The position numbers and the translations under genes are program-made. The notes under the pieces are model-generated. The model worked only from the letters and a program-made list of their open reading frames with translations. It ran no database searches and was not told the DNA's origin. Shown here in pieces: positions 30,629-40,239 of a stretch of DNA of 64,000 bases (position 1 is the stretch's first letter; every line of letters begins with the position of its first letter). The DNA lies in the NCBI RefSeq assembly GCF_001022965.1, contig NZ_LECZ01000025.1:186001-250000 (forward strand). The letters run 5' to 3'. This DNA comes from Enterobacter genomosp. O (GTDB lineage: Bacteria; Pseudomonadota; Gammaproteobacteria; Enterobacterales; Enterobacteriaceae).

Positions 30629-31746
30629 ATTAACAACGCCAACACTTCATAATGCGCGGTATGCGGGAACATATCGAAAAGCTGAACGCGTTCAATGCGG
30701 TAGCCAGGCAGGCTGGCGATATCCTTCGCCATGGTCTGCGCGTTACAGCTGGAGTAGATGATGTACTCTGGCGCCATCTGGCTCAGATAGTCGCACAGCG
30801 CCTTTCCGATGCCGCGGCGCGGCGGGTTGACCAGCACCAGCTCCGGCACGTTGCCCTGGCCGGTCGCAAACTGGGTGGAGTCCAGCGCCTGGAAGCGCAG
30901 GTTCGTCAGACCCAGCTCGGCGGCGGACTGCCTGGCGCAGGCAATCGCTTCGGCGGAGATCTCAATTCCGGTGAACTGCATCTCGGGCGTGGCGCAGTGC
31001 AGGCCAAAACCGCCCACGCCGCAGAACAGGTCCCACATATGATCGATGCTCAGCCCGCGCACCCAGTCGCGGGCGGTAGCGTACAGGCTGCTAGCCACGG
31101 TTGGGTTAGTCTGGAAGAAGCTTTGCGGGCGGATCCACAGCGGCACGCCGTTGAAGTTCTCGGCCAGCGCGTGCTGTTCGGTGAAGAAGATCTCTTTCTC
31201 CCCTTCCATGATTGCCATATGCACCGGCTGAATGTTTGCGGTAATCACCTTCAGCTGCGGAAGCTGCTCCTGAAGCCACGGCAGCGCCGCGCGAAGCTGC
31301 TCCAGCTTGGCTTCCGAACGCAGCACGAAACGCAGCATCATGCCGCCGTCAATCTGGCTTTCCGTCAGCAAAAGGTATTTCAGCTCGCCGCGCCTGCGGG
31401 CGACGCTGTAAGGCGTTAATCCTGCACGCGCAATAAACGGTTTGAGCGCGGCAAAAACGGGCTCAAAGGAGGCGGGATACAGCGGGCAGTCGGTTAAATC
31501 TTCCGGCGTGCCGTCGCGGTGCAGCATTCCCAGCAGCGGTTTTTCCACGCTGCCGCTGACCACCATCTTGGCTTTATTACGAAAACCCTGCTCCGGGCCA
31601 CTGACGGGCGCGCACCACTCGCCCACCGCGTGTTCTGCCAGCAGCTGTTGCAGGTCGGCCATTTTGGCGGTGAGTTGTTGAGAGACCGGCTGTTCTATCC
31701 ACTGACAGGAGCGGCAGCGTCCGGCGTCATAGAGTGCGCACTGCAT
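30607..31746 (-). CDS. rlmC: 23S rRNA (uracil-747-C5)-methyltransferase RlmC
   Basis: A 379-residue SAM-dependent methyltransferase of the RlmC/RlmD/TrmA family that makes m5U747 in 23S rRNA. The N-terminal Fe-S cysteines C3, C11, C14 and C87 are all present ([14 protein letters not shown]). The SAM motif [11 protein letters not shown] is at about 239-249, the NPPR motif at 307-310, and the nucleophile is C334 in YSSCNAQT. The length is close to that of E. coli RlmC; the last residues run into a REP element. Confidence 0.96.
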   Translation of the reverse strand: MQCALYDAGRCRSCQWIEQPVSQQLTAKMADLQQLLAEHAVGEWCAPVSGPEQGFRNKAKMVVSGSVEKPLLGMLHRDGTPEDLTDCPLYPASFEPVFAALKPFIARAGLTPYSVARRRGELKYLLLTESQIDGGMMLRFVLRSEAKLEQLRAALPWLQEQLPQLKVITANIQPVHMAIMEGEKEIFFTEQHALAENFNGVPLWIRPQSFFQTNPTVASSLYATARDWVRGLSIDHMWDLFCGVGGFGLHCATPEMQFTGIEISAEAIACARQSAAELGLTNLRFQALDSTQFATGQGNVPELVLVNPPRRGIGKALCDYLSQMAPEYIIYSSCNAQTMAKDIASLPGYRIERVQLFDMFPHTAHYEVLALLIRRPGKA

Positions 31747-31786
31747 ATGAAAACCTTAAGAATCACGAGGGCTGCGATTATACACA

Positions 31787-32260
31787 TTATTGCAGACGGA
31801 AGAACCGCCGACTGGACGCCGGAACGAAGAGTAGACAGAGCACCAGCATATCCGGCAGTTTTTGCATAAACAGCGCGCGCAGGATCTCGCGTTTGGATTC
31901 ACCGGCAATGCTGAACAGCTCGGGATAGCCATAGCCCAGCGAGGCGGCCCACAGATAGCTGGCGGCGGTCACCTGCGTAAGCAGATACACCCAGCGCGCC
32001 CAGTTGCGCCCTTTGACCAGCGAAAAGGCGCAGTAGATCTCGATAAACACCAGCACCAGGCTGCTTAAAAAGACCAGCGTCAGATTCCACGTCTGCACGC
32101 TGCGGTGAATGAATTCACCGATGCCGCGTACGCCCAGAGTGTTCAGAATCATCAGCACATCGAGGCAGCGGATCATAATAATGGCGAGCGCCGCCACCTG
32201 AACCAGCGCAGGGACGTTAGGACGCGCGTGCGTATTACGTGATTTTTTTAATAATCCCAA
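31787..32260 (-). CDS. ybjO: Inner-membrane protein YbjO
   Basis: A 157-residue membrane protein (DUF2593) close to E. coli YbjO, with four predicted helices (about 18-45, 58-80, 88-110 and 132-150). No ATG is available before the homology starts. The likely start is TTG at 32260, preceded by AGGGAAG; an in-frame stop lies 33 bases further up. The function is unknown. It lies after potI in the same orientation, as in E. coli. Confidence 0.87.
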   Translation of the reverse strand: MGLLKKSRNTHARPNVPALVQVAALAIIMIRCLDVLMILNTLGVRGIGEFIHRSVQTWNLTLVFLSSLVLVFIEIYCAFSLVKGRNWARWVYLLTQVTAASYLWAASLGYGYPELFSIAGESKREILRALFMQKLPDMLVLCLLFVPASSRRFFRLQ

Positions 32261-32325
32261 TGTTTTACTTCCCTGAAAAACAGTGCCGCGTCATGCGCGG
32301 CACATCACTGGAAATTTTAAATCCT

Positions 32326-33171
32326 TCAGCCGCGTCTTGCACGCTGGATATCGCGTACGCGCTGCTTTTCCGCGCGCGCCATCAAATACCAGGCGATAAA
32401 TCCGACAATTCCGACCACGCCGAGGATGATAGAGGCCAGGGCGTTAATCTCCGGGTTCACCCCCATGCGTACGCTGGAGAAGACCAGCATCGGCAGGGTC
32501 GTCGCCCCCGGGCCGGAGACAAAGCTGGCGATAACCAGATCGTCGAGCGACAGGGTAAACGCCAGCAGCCAGCCGGAGATCACCGCCGGCATAATCATCG
32601 GCAGGGTAATGATGAAAAAGACCTTCAGCGGCGTCGCGCCGAGATCCATCGCCGCCTCTTCAATGGAGCGATCGAGCTCACGCAGGCGCGAGGAGATCAC
32701 CACCGCGACATACGCGGTACAGAAGGTGACGTGCGCCAGCCAGATGGTGAGCATTCCGCGATCCGCCGGCCAGCCGATGGCGTGCGCCAGGGCGACGAAC
32801 AGCAGCAGCAGCGCGAGACCGGTGATCACGTCCGGCATGACCAGCGGCGCGGTGATCATAAAGGCGAACCCGTTCGAACCGCGAAAACGGCCGAAGCGCA
32901 CCATCACCAGCGCGGCGATCGTGCCCAGAACGGACGCCATCGTGGCCGCCAGCGCCGCAATGGTCAGGCTCAGCCCCACCGCGCTCATCATTGCATCATC
33001 GTGGAACAGCTCGCTGTACCAGCGCGTCGACCAGCCCGCCCAGACCGTCACCAGCTTAGAGCTGTTGAACGAGTAGATCACCAGCATCAGCATCGGCGCA
33101 TACAGGAAGGTAAAGCCGATGACCAAGATCGCTATCCGCCACGGGGAGCGTACTACCGGTAAGTTGTTCAT
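32326..33171 (-). CDS. potI: Putrescine ABC transporter permease PotI
   Basis: A 281-residue inner-membrane permease with six predicted helices and the EAA loop (SIEEAAMDLGATPLKVFF, about 170-187). It forms the channel with PotH. The ATG at 33171 gives the E. coli length and an ATGA overlap with the potH stop. It is the last pot gene. Confidence 0.96.
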   Translation of the reverse strand: MNNLPVVRSPWRIAILVIGFTFLYAPMLMLVIYSFNSSKLVTVWAGWSTRWYSELFHDDAMMSAVGLSLTIAALAATMASVLGTIAALVMVRFGRFRGSNGFAFMITAPLVMPDVITGLALLLLFVALAHAIGWPADRGMLTIWLAHVTFCTAYVAVVISSRLRELDRSIEEAAMDLGATPLKVFFIITLPMIMPAVISGWLLAFTLSLDDLVIASFVSGPGATTLPMLVFSSVRMGVNPEINALASIILGVVGIVGFIAWYLMARAEKQRVRDIQRARRG

Positions 33172-34121
33172 CCGTGCTCTCCCATCTGTTTCTGCTGATG
33201 CTTGTGGAACCACATGATCGGCACGATCAGCAGCAGCAGCATGACAATCGCCACCGCCGACGCCACCGGCCAGTCGCGGTTATTGAAGAACTCCTGCCAC
33301 AGCACGCGGCCAATCATGATGCTGTCCGGCCCGCCGAGCAGTTCCGGGATCACAAACTCCCCCACCGCCGGGATAAAGACCAGCATTGACCCGGCGATAA
33401 TGCCGCCTTTGGTCAGCGGGACAATGACGCTGAAGAAGGTTTTTAACGGACGGGCCCCGAGATCGAGCGACGCTTCCACCAGCGAGTAATCGATACGCGT
33501 TAGTGCCGTGTAGATCGGCAGCACCATAAACGGCAGATAGGCGTACACAATGCCGATATAGACCGCGAGGTTGGTGTGCAGGATCGTCAGCGGCTGATCG
33601 ATAACCCCAAGCCACATCAGCACGTTATTCAGCACGCCGTTGTTTTTCAGGATCCCCATCCAGGCGTAAACGCGGATCAGGAATGAGGTCCACGACGGCA
33701 GGATAACCAGTAGCAGCAAAATGTTCCGCGTCGACGGCTTGCTGTGCGCCACGGCCCACGCCAGCGGATACCCCATCACCAGGCAGCAGAGCGTCGAGAT
33801 CGCCGCCACCTGCAGCGACTGCAGATACGCTTCGAAATAGAGCGGGTCGTCCGTCAGCTGCAGGAAGTTACCGAGATTAAGGGTCAGCGTCAGCTGCCCG
33901 TCGGCCCAGTCCAGCAGGTTGGTATAGGGCGGGATCGCCCGCGCCATTTCCGCCAGGCTTATCTTGAAAACGATCAGGAACGGCAGCAGGAACAGCAGGA
34001 TCAGCCACACATAAGGCATGGCGATCACCAGCTTGCGGCCGTGTTTCATCTGCATGCGCGTCAGCCAGTTGGCAACGCCGCCCGGTTTGCCTGCGCGGGC
34101 TGGAGGTTCAATTGTACTCAT
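33168..34121 (-). CDS. potH: Putrescine ABC transporter permease PotH
   Basis: The 317-residue partner permease of PotI with six predicted helices and the EAA loop (LVEASLDLGARPLKTFF). It lies 10 bases after potG and overlaps potI by four. The sequence is near that of E. coli PotH throughout. Confidence 0.96.
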   Translation of the reverse strand: MSTIEPPARAGKPGGVANWLTRMQMKHGRKLVIAMPYVWLILLFLLPFLIVFKISLAEMARAIPPYTNLLDWADGQLTLTLNLGNFLQLTDDPLYFEAYLQSLQVAAISTLCCLVMGYPLAWAVAHSKPSTRNILLLLVILPSWTSFLIRVYAWMGILKNNGVLNNVLMWLGVIDQPLTILHTNLAVYIGIVYAYLPFMVLPIYTALTRIDYSLVEASLDLGARPLKTFFSVIVPLTKGGIIAGSMLVFIPAVGEFVIPELLGGPDSIMIGRVLWQEFFNNRDWPVASAVAIVMLLLLIVPIMWFHKHQQKQMGEHG

Positions 34122-34131
34122 TGGCCGCTCC

Positions 34132-35265
34132 TTATACCGTCAGCACAACGCAACTGTCAGCATCCCAGCACAGGCGCACTTCGTCGCCCCATGTTGGCTG
34201 GCCTTTGCGATAGCGATGTTCGTTCTGCAGCTGCGCGCTGAGCATCTGCCCGCTTTTCAGGCGCACGTGGTAGATGGACAAATCGCCCAGATAGGCAATG
34301 TGGACCACTTCGCCCACGGCAAAGTTGTAGCCATCGGCAGGCGGATCGTCACACAGCATGATCTTCTCCGGACGCAGCGCGACGTAGACCGGCACGTTAT
34401 CCACCACGGAGTTATCCGGATCGACCTTCAGCGGATGCTGCAGCCCCGGCGATTCGATGACCAGACCATCTTCCTGACGATCTTTCAGCAGCCCTTCAAA
34501 GACGTTAACCGAACCGATGAACTCCGCGCTGTAGCGGGTGGTCGGGTGCTCATAAATCTCCTCCGGCTCGCCGATCTGCACGAACTTGCCGCGGTTCATG
34601 ATGGCGATACGCCCAGCCATGGTCATCGCTTCTTCCTGATCGTGGGTGACCATCACGCAGGTCACACCCACGCGCTCGAGGATATCCACCACTTCGAGCT
34701 GCATACGGTCGCGCAGCTTTTTATCCAGCGCACCCATCGGTTCATCGAGCAGCAGCAGCTTCGGGCGTTTCGCCAGGCTTCTTGCCAGCGCCACGCGCTG
34801 CCGCTGGCCGCCAGAGAGCTGGTGCGGCTTACGCTTCGCGAACTCCTGCATGTGCACCAGGCTCAGCATTTCGGCCACGCGCGCGGTAATTTCGGCCTTT
34901 GGGAGCTTGTCCTGCTTCAGGCCAAAGGCGATGTTCTGCTCCACCGTCATGTGCGGGAACAGCGCGTAGGACTGGAACATCATGTTAATCGGGCGCTGAT
35001 ACGGCGGCACGCTGGAGAGATCCACGCCATCGAGCATGATCTGCCCGGCGGTGGGCTGTTCAAAACCGGCCAGCATGCGCAGCAGGGTTGATTTACCGCA
35101 GCCAGATGCGCCCAGTAGCGCGAAAATTTCGCCTTTGTAGATAGTCAGGCTGACGTCGTCCACGGCATGCTGGCCATCGAAAGATTTGGTGAGGTTACGA
35201 ATTTCAAGAAGCGGGGTCAGCGCTTTACGGACTTTCGCCTGCGGGCGGGGGATCGCGTCATTCAC
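34132..35265 (-). CDS. potG: Putrescine ABC transporter ATP-binding protein PotG
   Basis: A 377-residue ATPase. The GTG at 35265 is chosen because it gives the E. coli length and is preceded by GGAG. Walker A is GASGCGKST (52-60), the signature LSGGQ (149-153) and Walker B LLLLDEP (169-175). A C-terminal TOBE regulatory domain follows (about 290-375). It powers high-affinity putrescine uptake with PotF, PotH and PotI. Confidence 0.96.
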   Translation of the reverse strand: MNDAIPRPQAKVRKALTPLLEIRNLTKSFDGQHAVDDVSLTIYKGEIFALLGASGCGKSTLLRMLAGFEQPTAGQIMLDGVDLSSVPPYQRPINMMFQSYALFPHMTVEQNIAFGLKQDKLPKAEITARVAEMLSLVHMQEFAKRKPHQLSGGQRQRVALARSLAKRPKLLLLDEPMGALDKKLRDRMQLEVVDILERVGVTCVMVTHDQEEAMTMAGRIAIMNRGKFVQIGEPEEIYEHPTTRYSAEFIGSVNVFEGLLKDRQEDGLVIESPGLQHPLKVDPDNSVVDNVPVYVALRPEKIMLCDDPPADGYNFAVGEVVHIAYLGDLSIYHVRLKSGQMLSAQLQNEHRYRKGQPTWGDEVRLCWDADSCVVLTV

Positions 35266-35309
35266 GGGGTGTTCTCCGGCATAGATCAATACTGGTGCAA
35301 ACGCACCGT

Positions 35310-35394
35310 CAGGGTGCGCATCGCCGGGCGGCGCTAACGCCTGCCCGGCCTACGGGTTTTGTAGGCCCGGTAAGCGATAGCGCCACCGGGCAAC
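35310..35394. repeat. REP pair between potF and potG
   Basis: Two opposed REP-like units (GCATCGCCGGGCGGCGCTAA... and ...GGTAAGCGATAGCGCCACCGG) lie within the pot operon between potF and potG. Such intra-operon REPs often protect the 3' end of the upstream transcript, which would favour excess of the binding protein PotF over the membrane subunits. Confidence 0.8.
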
Positions 35395-35408
35395 AACACC
35401 AAACGCCG

Positions 35409-36521
35409 TTATTTACCGCTTTTCACCTTGGTCCACGCGCGGGTACGCACGCGGTCAATTTTTGGATCCTGAACTTTCAGGGTGAAGAGCTTGGCGAACA
35501 CATCCGCTGGCGGATAGATAGCCGGGTTATTACGGATTTCTTCGCTCACCAGCGGCACGGAGGCCTTGTTACCGTTCGCGTAGTAAACGTGGTCGCTGAT
35601 GTGGGCGATCACGTCAGGACGCATCAGGTAGTTGAGGAACTGGTACGCTTCGTCTTTGTTTTTTGCATCGGCCGGCATCGCGAAGACGTCAAAGAAGGCC
35701 AGTGCCCCCTCTTTCGGAATGAAGTAAGACACGTTCACGCCGTTTTTCGCCTCTTTCGCGCGGTTCGCCGCCTGCCATACGTCCCCTGCCCAGCCAATCG
35801 CGACGCAGATGTCGCCGTTTGCCAGGTCGTTAATGTACTGAGACGAGTGGAAGTAACGAATGTTTGGACGCAGCTTCAGCAGCAGATCGGTCGCCGGGCC
35901 GGTGTAGTCATCAGCCTTGCTGCTGTTCGGATCTTTGCCCAGGTAGTTCAGCACGGTGGCGAAAATCTCTTCCGGCGCATCGAGGAAAGAAACGCCGCAG
36001 CTTTTCAGCTTCGCAAGGTTTTCCGGCTTCAGCACCACGTCCCAGCTGTCCAGCTTGACGTCCGGACCCAGCGCCGCTTTCACTTTGTCGACGTTAAAGC
36101 CGATACCGGTGGTCGCCCACAGATAAGGCATCGCGTATTTGTTGTCCGGGTCGTGTTTGGCCACCAGCTTCAGCACTTCCGGATCGAGGTTTTTCCAGTT
36201 CGGTAATTTGCTCTTATCCAGAGGCTGGAAAACGCCTGCCGTCAGCTGACGCTCCAGGAAGCTTGCGGAAGGCACCACGAGGTCAAACCCGGTGCTGCCC
36301 GCCATCAGTTTTCCTTCCAGCACTTCGTTGGAATCGAAAACGTCGTAGACCACTTTAATGCCGGTCTCTTTTTCAAAGTTCGCGACCGTGTCCGGCGCAA
36401 TATAGTCAGACCAGTTGTAAACGTGCAGCGTTTTTTGTTCCGCAGCGAGCGTGCCGGCAGAGACGGCCATCAGAGCACCCGCAACCAGACCCGATAACCA
36501 TTTTTTATTCAAGGCGATCAT
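35409..36521 (-). CDS. potF: Putrescine-binding periplasmic protein PotF
   Basis: A 370-residue secreted SBP with a 26-residue signal peptide (ending SAGTLA) and a mature domain of the PotD/PotF type (LHVYNWSDYIAPDTVANFE). It binds putrescine for PotGHI. It is the first gene of the operon, with its promoter in the long spacer upstream. It is close to E. coli PotF in length. Confidence 0.97.
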   Translation of the reverse strand: MIALNKKWLSGLVAGALMAVSAGTLAAEQKTLHVYNWSDYIAPDTVANFEKETGIKVVYDVFDSNEVLEGKLMAGSTGFDLVVPSASFLERQLTAGVFQPLDKSKLPNWKNLDPEVLKLVAKHDPDNKYAMPYLWATTGIGFNVDKVKAALGPDVKLDSWDVVLKPENLAKLKSCGVSFLDAPEEIFATVLNYLGKDPNSSKADDYTGPATDLLLKLRPNIRYFHSSQYINDLANGDICVAIGWAGDVWQAANRAKEAKNGVNVSYFIPKEGALAFFDVFAMPADAKNKDEAYQFLNYLMRPDVIAHISDHVYYANGNKASVPLVSEEIRNNPAIYPPADVFAKLFTLKVQDPKIDRVRTRAWTKVKSGK

Positions 36522-36872
36522 ATCGTTATTCCTTCTGAAAGCTCGTTAACAAACGAACTAAAACTGTGCAATCTGAAGTTATGCAATAATCATGCATAGT
36601 TTGTCGCTCTGCCCGAAATAAAAAGAAACCTCTTTACCCGGCAGCTTCCGCTCGCTTTTTTAAGCATCGCAAGAATAACTGTAGCCCGTGTCTCCGGCTA
36701 TAGCCCGGACGAAAAAACGCCTTTTATCAATTTTTTATGCAGGTTATGTCTACGTGATAAGCCGAAACGGCCTTCAGGGAGGTGAAAAATTCTTTAAGGA
36801 AAGGTTAAAAGCAGCAGAAAAAATGGCCTTCTGCAGCCGCTATGGCAGCGACTGCGCAAAAGTCAGACAGGC
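36522..36872. other. Long spacer: potF promoter region and ybjN 3' end
   Basis: A 351-base non-coding stretch between potF and the ybjN stop. The part next to potF (about 36540-36680) is A/T-rich and should contain its promoter. A small GC-rich inverted repeat, CCGGCTATAGCCCGG, lies at about 36692-36706. A 62-codon plus-strand frame in it (from 36688) has no ribosome site or family resemblance, so it is not called. Confidence 0.5.
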
Positions 36873-37349
36873 TTAGTGAAGAAAATTGGGAGATGCATCA
36901 TTATTCTCTGCATCATCTTCCGCGCTATACAGCAGATGATGCGCGTTGGCTTCCATCATTACCATCGAAATTTGCTCTTCGCTCAAGCGCATAAACCAGG
37001 CGAACTGCTTGAACGACAGCCCTGCCCCGGAGAATAAAGACTGGCAAACGACCAGTTTTGGCAGATTATCATCCTGTATGTCGAGAAATGCTTTCACCGT
37101 CAAAGAACTGGCGTTGATCGCTGACAGGTCGGAGGCCAGCGCCAGCAGCGCCGACGGCTTCACTTCGGCCAGCGCGGAGAAAAGGATCACGTCGTTAATG
37201 AGATCGATTTTGGCATCAAAAATACCGTCGAAATTCTGCATATGAGGCAGATGCAGCGCCTGGCAGGAATCACATTCAAAGAACGTAATACCGGCATCAT
37301 CGAGCCATTGACGTAACGTATCCAGTGTTGGTACGACCTGTAAATCCAT
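36873..37349 (-). CDS. ybjN: YbjN family protein
   Basis: A 158-residue acidic cytosolic protein of the YbjN/DUF1790 family, which has a type III secretion chaperone-like fold. In E. coli it is linked by genetic work to motility, stress and respiration, without a defined reaction. No catalytic motif is visible. It follows rimK in the nfsA-rimK-ybjN order. Confidence 0.93.
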   Translation of the reverse strand: MDLQVVPTLDTLRQWLDDAGITFFECDSCQALHLPHMQNFDGIFDAKIDLINDVILFSALAEVKPSALLALASDLSAINASSLTVKAFLDIQDDNLPKLVVCQSLFSGAGLSFKQFAWFMRLSEEQISMVMMEANAHHLLYSAEDDAENNDASPNFLH

Positions 37350-37412
37350 CGCTGTGCAGCCTCTCTAGTAAAAACTTCGCATAGGGTACTCAAAAAGTGC
37401 GCTGTAATCCAT

Positions 37413-38315
37413 TTAACCACCCGTTTTAAGACAGTAACCCGGCGTGGCGTGACGCTCGATCCATGCGATCATTTTACCTGCAATATCGACCCCGGTGGTT
37501 TTTTCCACGCCTTCCAGCCCCGGCGAGGCATTTACCTCCATGACCAGCGGCCCGCGCGTCGCCCGCAGAAGGTCTACGCCCGCTACGTCCAGCCCCAGCG
37601 TTTGCGCCGCTTTCACGGCAATCTCCCGCTCCCGGTCGCTGATACTGGCGACCCGCGCCACGCCGCCGCGGTGAAGGTTGGAGCGGAAGTCGCCCTCTTT
37701 TGCCTGGCGTTCAATGGCCGCCACCACTTCGTTACCGACCACGAAGCAGCGAATGTCGCATCCTTTCGCCTCTTCGATGTACTCCTGCACCAGAATGTGG
37801 GCGTTCAGCCCCCGGAAGGCATCAATCACGCTTTCCGCCGCCTGCCGCGTTTCCGCCAGCACCACGCCAATGCCCTGCGTGCCTTCCACCAGTTTGATCA
37901 CTAACGGTGCCCCGCCCACCATGTCGATGAGATCGCTGGTGTCGTCCGGCGAATGGGCAATCCCCGTGACGGGGAGATCGATCCCCTGACGGGCCAGCAG
38001 TTGCAGCGAGCGCAGCTTGTCGCGGGCGCGGGAAATGGCGACGGATTCATTGAGCGGATAGCTGCCCAGCATTTCAAACTGGCGCAGCGCGGCGGTGCCG
38101 TAATAGGTTATCTGCGAGCCGATGCGGGGGATCACCGCATCAAAGAACGGCAGCTTGCGGCCTTTGTAGTGGATCGACGAGGCGGCCGGGTCGATGTTCA
38201 TATAGCAGGACATCGGGTCCAAGATCTCAACCTGATGCCCGCGTTTCGCCGCCGCTTCTCGCAGGCGCTTACATGAATAGAGCGTTCCATCCCGGGACAA
38301 TATGGCAATTTTCAC
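37413..38315 (-). CDS. rimK: Ribosomal protein S6 glutamate ligase RimK
   Basis: A 300-residue ATP-grasp ligase that adds glutamates to the C-terminus of ribosomal protein S6 and can make poly-alpha-glutamate. The GTG at 38315 matches the E. coli length (starting [10 protein letters not shown]). ATP-grasp features are visible: [27 protein letters not shown] and [11 protein letters not shown]. It lies between nfsA and ybjN. Confidence 0.96.
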   Translation of the reverse strand: MKIAILSRDGTLYSCKRLREAAAKRGHQVEILDPMSCYMNIDPAASSIHYKGRKLPFFDAVIPRIGSQITYYGTAALRQFEMLGSYPLNESVAISRARDKLRSLQLLARQGIDLPVTGIAHSPDDTSDLIDMVGGAPLVIKLVEGTQGIGVVLAETRQAAESVIDAFRGLNAHILVQEYIEEAKGCDIRCFVVGNEVVAAIERQAKEGDFRSNLHRGGVARVASISDREREIAVKAAQTLGLDVAGVDLLRATRGPLVMEVNASPGLEGVEKTTGVDIAGKMIAWIERHATPGYCLKTGG

Positions 38316-38384
38316 CCTGCACCTCGCTAAAGACATGGAAAAAGCCTGCGTATCATATACGCAGGCAGGCGCAGGATAAATGGA

Positions 38385-39107
38385 CTATCGCGTCGCCCAG
38401 CCCTGTTTGTGCAGATAATCGAGAATAAACGGGCGATTTTCTTTGATGATGGTGCGGCGAATATGGTCGGTCCAGGTATCGCGACGCGTATTGCTGCCGC
38501 GCGTCATGTAGTAGTTCGCCAGCTCTTCGTCATAGTGATTAAGAACCTCCTGGTCAACCGGCTGGTAGTGGTTTTCATGCACCAGCATGGCGGCAGGAAT
38601 GCGCGGCTTCAGATCCGGGTTATCCGCCGGCCAGCCGAGGCACAGGCCAAACAGCGGCAGCACATGTTTCGGCAGCTTCAGCAGCTCGGTGACGCTTTCG
38701 ATGTTGTTACGCAGGCCGCCGATGTAAACGCCACCTAACCCCAGCGACTCCGCCGCCGTAAAGGCGTTTTGCGCCATCAGCGCGGTATCCACCACGCCCA
38801 GCAGCAGCTGTTCGGCCAGGCCCAGTTCAGCCTCAGGACAGATCTGCAGGTGGCGGTTAAAGTCGGCGCAGAACACCCAGAACTCCGCGGCCTGGGCCAC
38901 GTGCTTTTGACCGCCGGTCAGCGTGACCAGCTGCTCGCGCATGGCCGGGTCGGTAATGCGGATAATCGAGCTGCACTGCAGGAAGCTGGAGCTGGAGGTC
39001 GCCCTTGCGCTGTCAATAATCGCGGCACGCTGCGCCTCGGTAATCGGCTCATCGGTGAAATGGCGAATGGAACGGTGGGATGTGAGCAGGTCTATGGTTG
39101 GCGTCAT
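38385..39107 (-). CDS. nfsA: Oxygen-insensitive NADPH nitroreductase NfsA
   Basis: A 240-residue FMN flavoprotein that reduces nitroaromatics and quinones by two-electron steps. The ATG at 39107 is chosen because MTPTIDLLTSHRSIRHFTDE aligns with E. coli NfsA and the length is then equal. The family signatures HRSIRHF, SSSFLQCSSIIR and GLGGVYIGGLRNN are present. In E. coli it belongs to the SoxRS regulon. Loss of this enzyme is a common route to nitrofurantoin resistance; here it looks intact. Confidence 0.96.
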   Translation of the reverse strand: MTPTIDLLTSHRSIRHFTDEPITEAQRAAIIDSARATSSSSFLQCSSIIRITDPAMREQLVTLTGGQKHVAQAAEFWVFCADFNRHLQICPEAELGLAEQLLLGVVDTALMAQNAFTAAESLGLGGVYIGGLRNNIESVTELLKLPKHVLPLFGLCLGWPADNPDLKPRIPAAMLVHENHYQPVDQEVLNHYDEELANYYMTRGSNTRRDTWTDHIRRTIIKENRPFILDYLHKQGWATR

Positions 39108-39291
39108 CTTGTCTCTCTTTGTCGTGCTTAAACCGTATGGCAGCCAGTATAGGCAATGATTTGCGCGGTGTAATTGGCGAAACATAGCCTTACTGTATCA
39201 AAGCGACAGGCGAAACCTTCTTTAATGGCGGCAGGTTATCGGGCACTATATGTCTTATTCGCCGTCAGGCTTGTTTTTTGAGGAGAGAGAA

Positions 39292-39561
39292 ATGTTTGCA
39301 GTAATTTTTGGTCGTCCAGGGTGCCCTTACTGTGTGCGCGCGAAAGAGCTGGCTGAGAAACTGACTGAAGAGCGCGATGACTTCAACTTCCGCTACGTGG
39401 ATATCCACGCGGAAGGCATCACCAAAGCGGATCTCGAAAAAACCGTCGGCAAGCCGGTTGAAACCGTACCGCAGATCTTCCTCGATCAGAAACACATTGG
39501 CGGTTGCACTGATTTTGAAGCTTACGCCAAAGAGCATCTGGGCCTGTTTGCCGCCCAGTAA
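39292..39561 (+). CDS. grxA: Glutaredoxin 1
   Basis: An 89-residue glutaredoxin. The ATG at 39292 follows a GAGGAGAGAG site. The active site is C11-P-Y-C14; TVPQIF (cis-proline) and GG in HIGGCTDF form the glutathione site. It reduces ribonucleotide reductase, PAPS reductase and OxyR with glutathione. It is divergent from nfsA. The C-terminus is slightly longer than in E. coli. Confidence 0.96.
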   Translation: MFAVIFGRPGCPYCVRAKELAEKLTEERDDFNFRYVDIHAEGITKADLEKTVGKPVETVPQIFLDQKHIGGCTDFEAYAKEHLGLFAAQ

Positions 39562-39568
39562 TGCGAAG

Positions 39569-39596
39569 ACGCCCTCACCCTGAGGGCGTTTTTATT
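39569..39596. terminator. Bidirectional terminator between grxA and ybjM
   Basis: A perfect 9-bp stem ACGCCCTCA / TGAGGGCGT with a CCC loop, followed by TTTTTATTT on the plus strand. It starts eight bases after the grxA stop and overlaps the end of convergent ybjM. Confidence 0.88.
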
Positions 39597-39966
39597 TGGG
39601 GTGCCGTCGGTGTTGAATCAGGCTGCGTACGAATAAGTAACAGAGCGCGCCAAGGGCGCACCAGAACACGGCGCTCATCAACCACGCCAGCTCCTGCCAG
39701 AAACTCCGCGTTGATATATACAGCAAGCGCATCAGCAGCAGGCACAGCGGTGCGGCCAGCATAGCGCCCAGAAGCGGTTTCACCACCTCCCCTTTACGGG
39801 AGAGAAAACTGGCCGCGGCGCCCGGCAGCGTGAAAAAGAGCAACCCCAGCTCCGGATGGCCCGAAGCCCTGAACGCCCCTTTCACATTAAAAGCGAGCGA
39901 CATGCATACGACCGTGAACAGCAAAAAGCAGCTGATCACCCCCGCCCAGTTTCGTTTAATGTTCAA
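39592..39966 (-). CDS. ybjM: Inner-membrane protein YbjM
   Basis: A 124-residue membrane protein close to E. coli YbjM, with about four hydrophobic helices. The start is taken as TTG at 39966: a full AGGAGG lies five bases upstream and the length then matches E. coli. An earlier in-frame GTG at 39999 has no such site. The function is unknown. Confidence 0.85.
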   Translation of the reverse strand: MNIKRNWAGVISCFLLFTVVCMSLAFNVKGAFRASGHPELGLLFFTLPGAAASFLSRKGEVVKPLLGAMLAAPLCLLLMRLLYISTRSFWQELAWLMSAVFWCALGALCYLFVRSLIQHRRHPK

Positions 39967-40239
39967 ACTATCCTCCTGACTTATCTCTATCAAATACACA
40001 TTCGTCGGGTAGACGCCCAGTCAGATAAAGCAATGCGGCAATCCTTGCCAAAGCACGCACAGGGTGATGCGATAATAAGTGGCTGTCAGTAGCTAATGCG
40101 ATTAAACTACACGCCAGCTAATGTTTTAGGGAATAAAGCAGGAAACAGGGAGCGTTAACGCCTTTCCCTGACCCAGAAAACAGTAGCCCAAAAAGTCCTT
40201 TCATTCAACAACTTACTGGTAAACAAGAAGTTAGCCTCC

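Noticed and set aside
34018..35091. A 357-codon plus-strand frame opposite potG and the end of potH
   Set aside because: It is a shadow of highly conserved ABC transporter genes; there is no ribosome site or domain.
36688..36876. A 62-codon plus-strand frame in the potF-ybjN spacer
   Set aside because: It has a GTG start without a ribosome site, no recognisable domain, and overlaps the end of ybjN. It is too weak to call.
39108..39291. OxyR site in the nfsA/grxA spacer
   Set aside because: An ATAG and a TAT word are present around 39184-39198, but the full spaced OxyR pattern could not be matched convincingly, so it is not listed.
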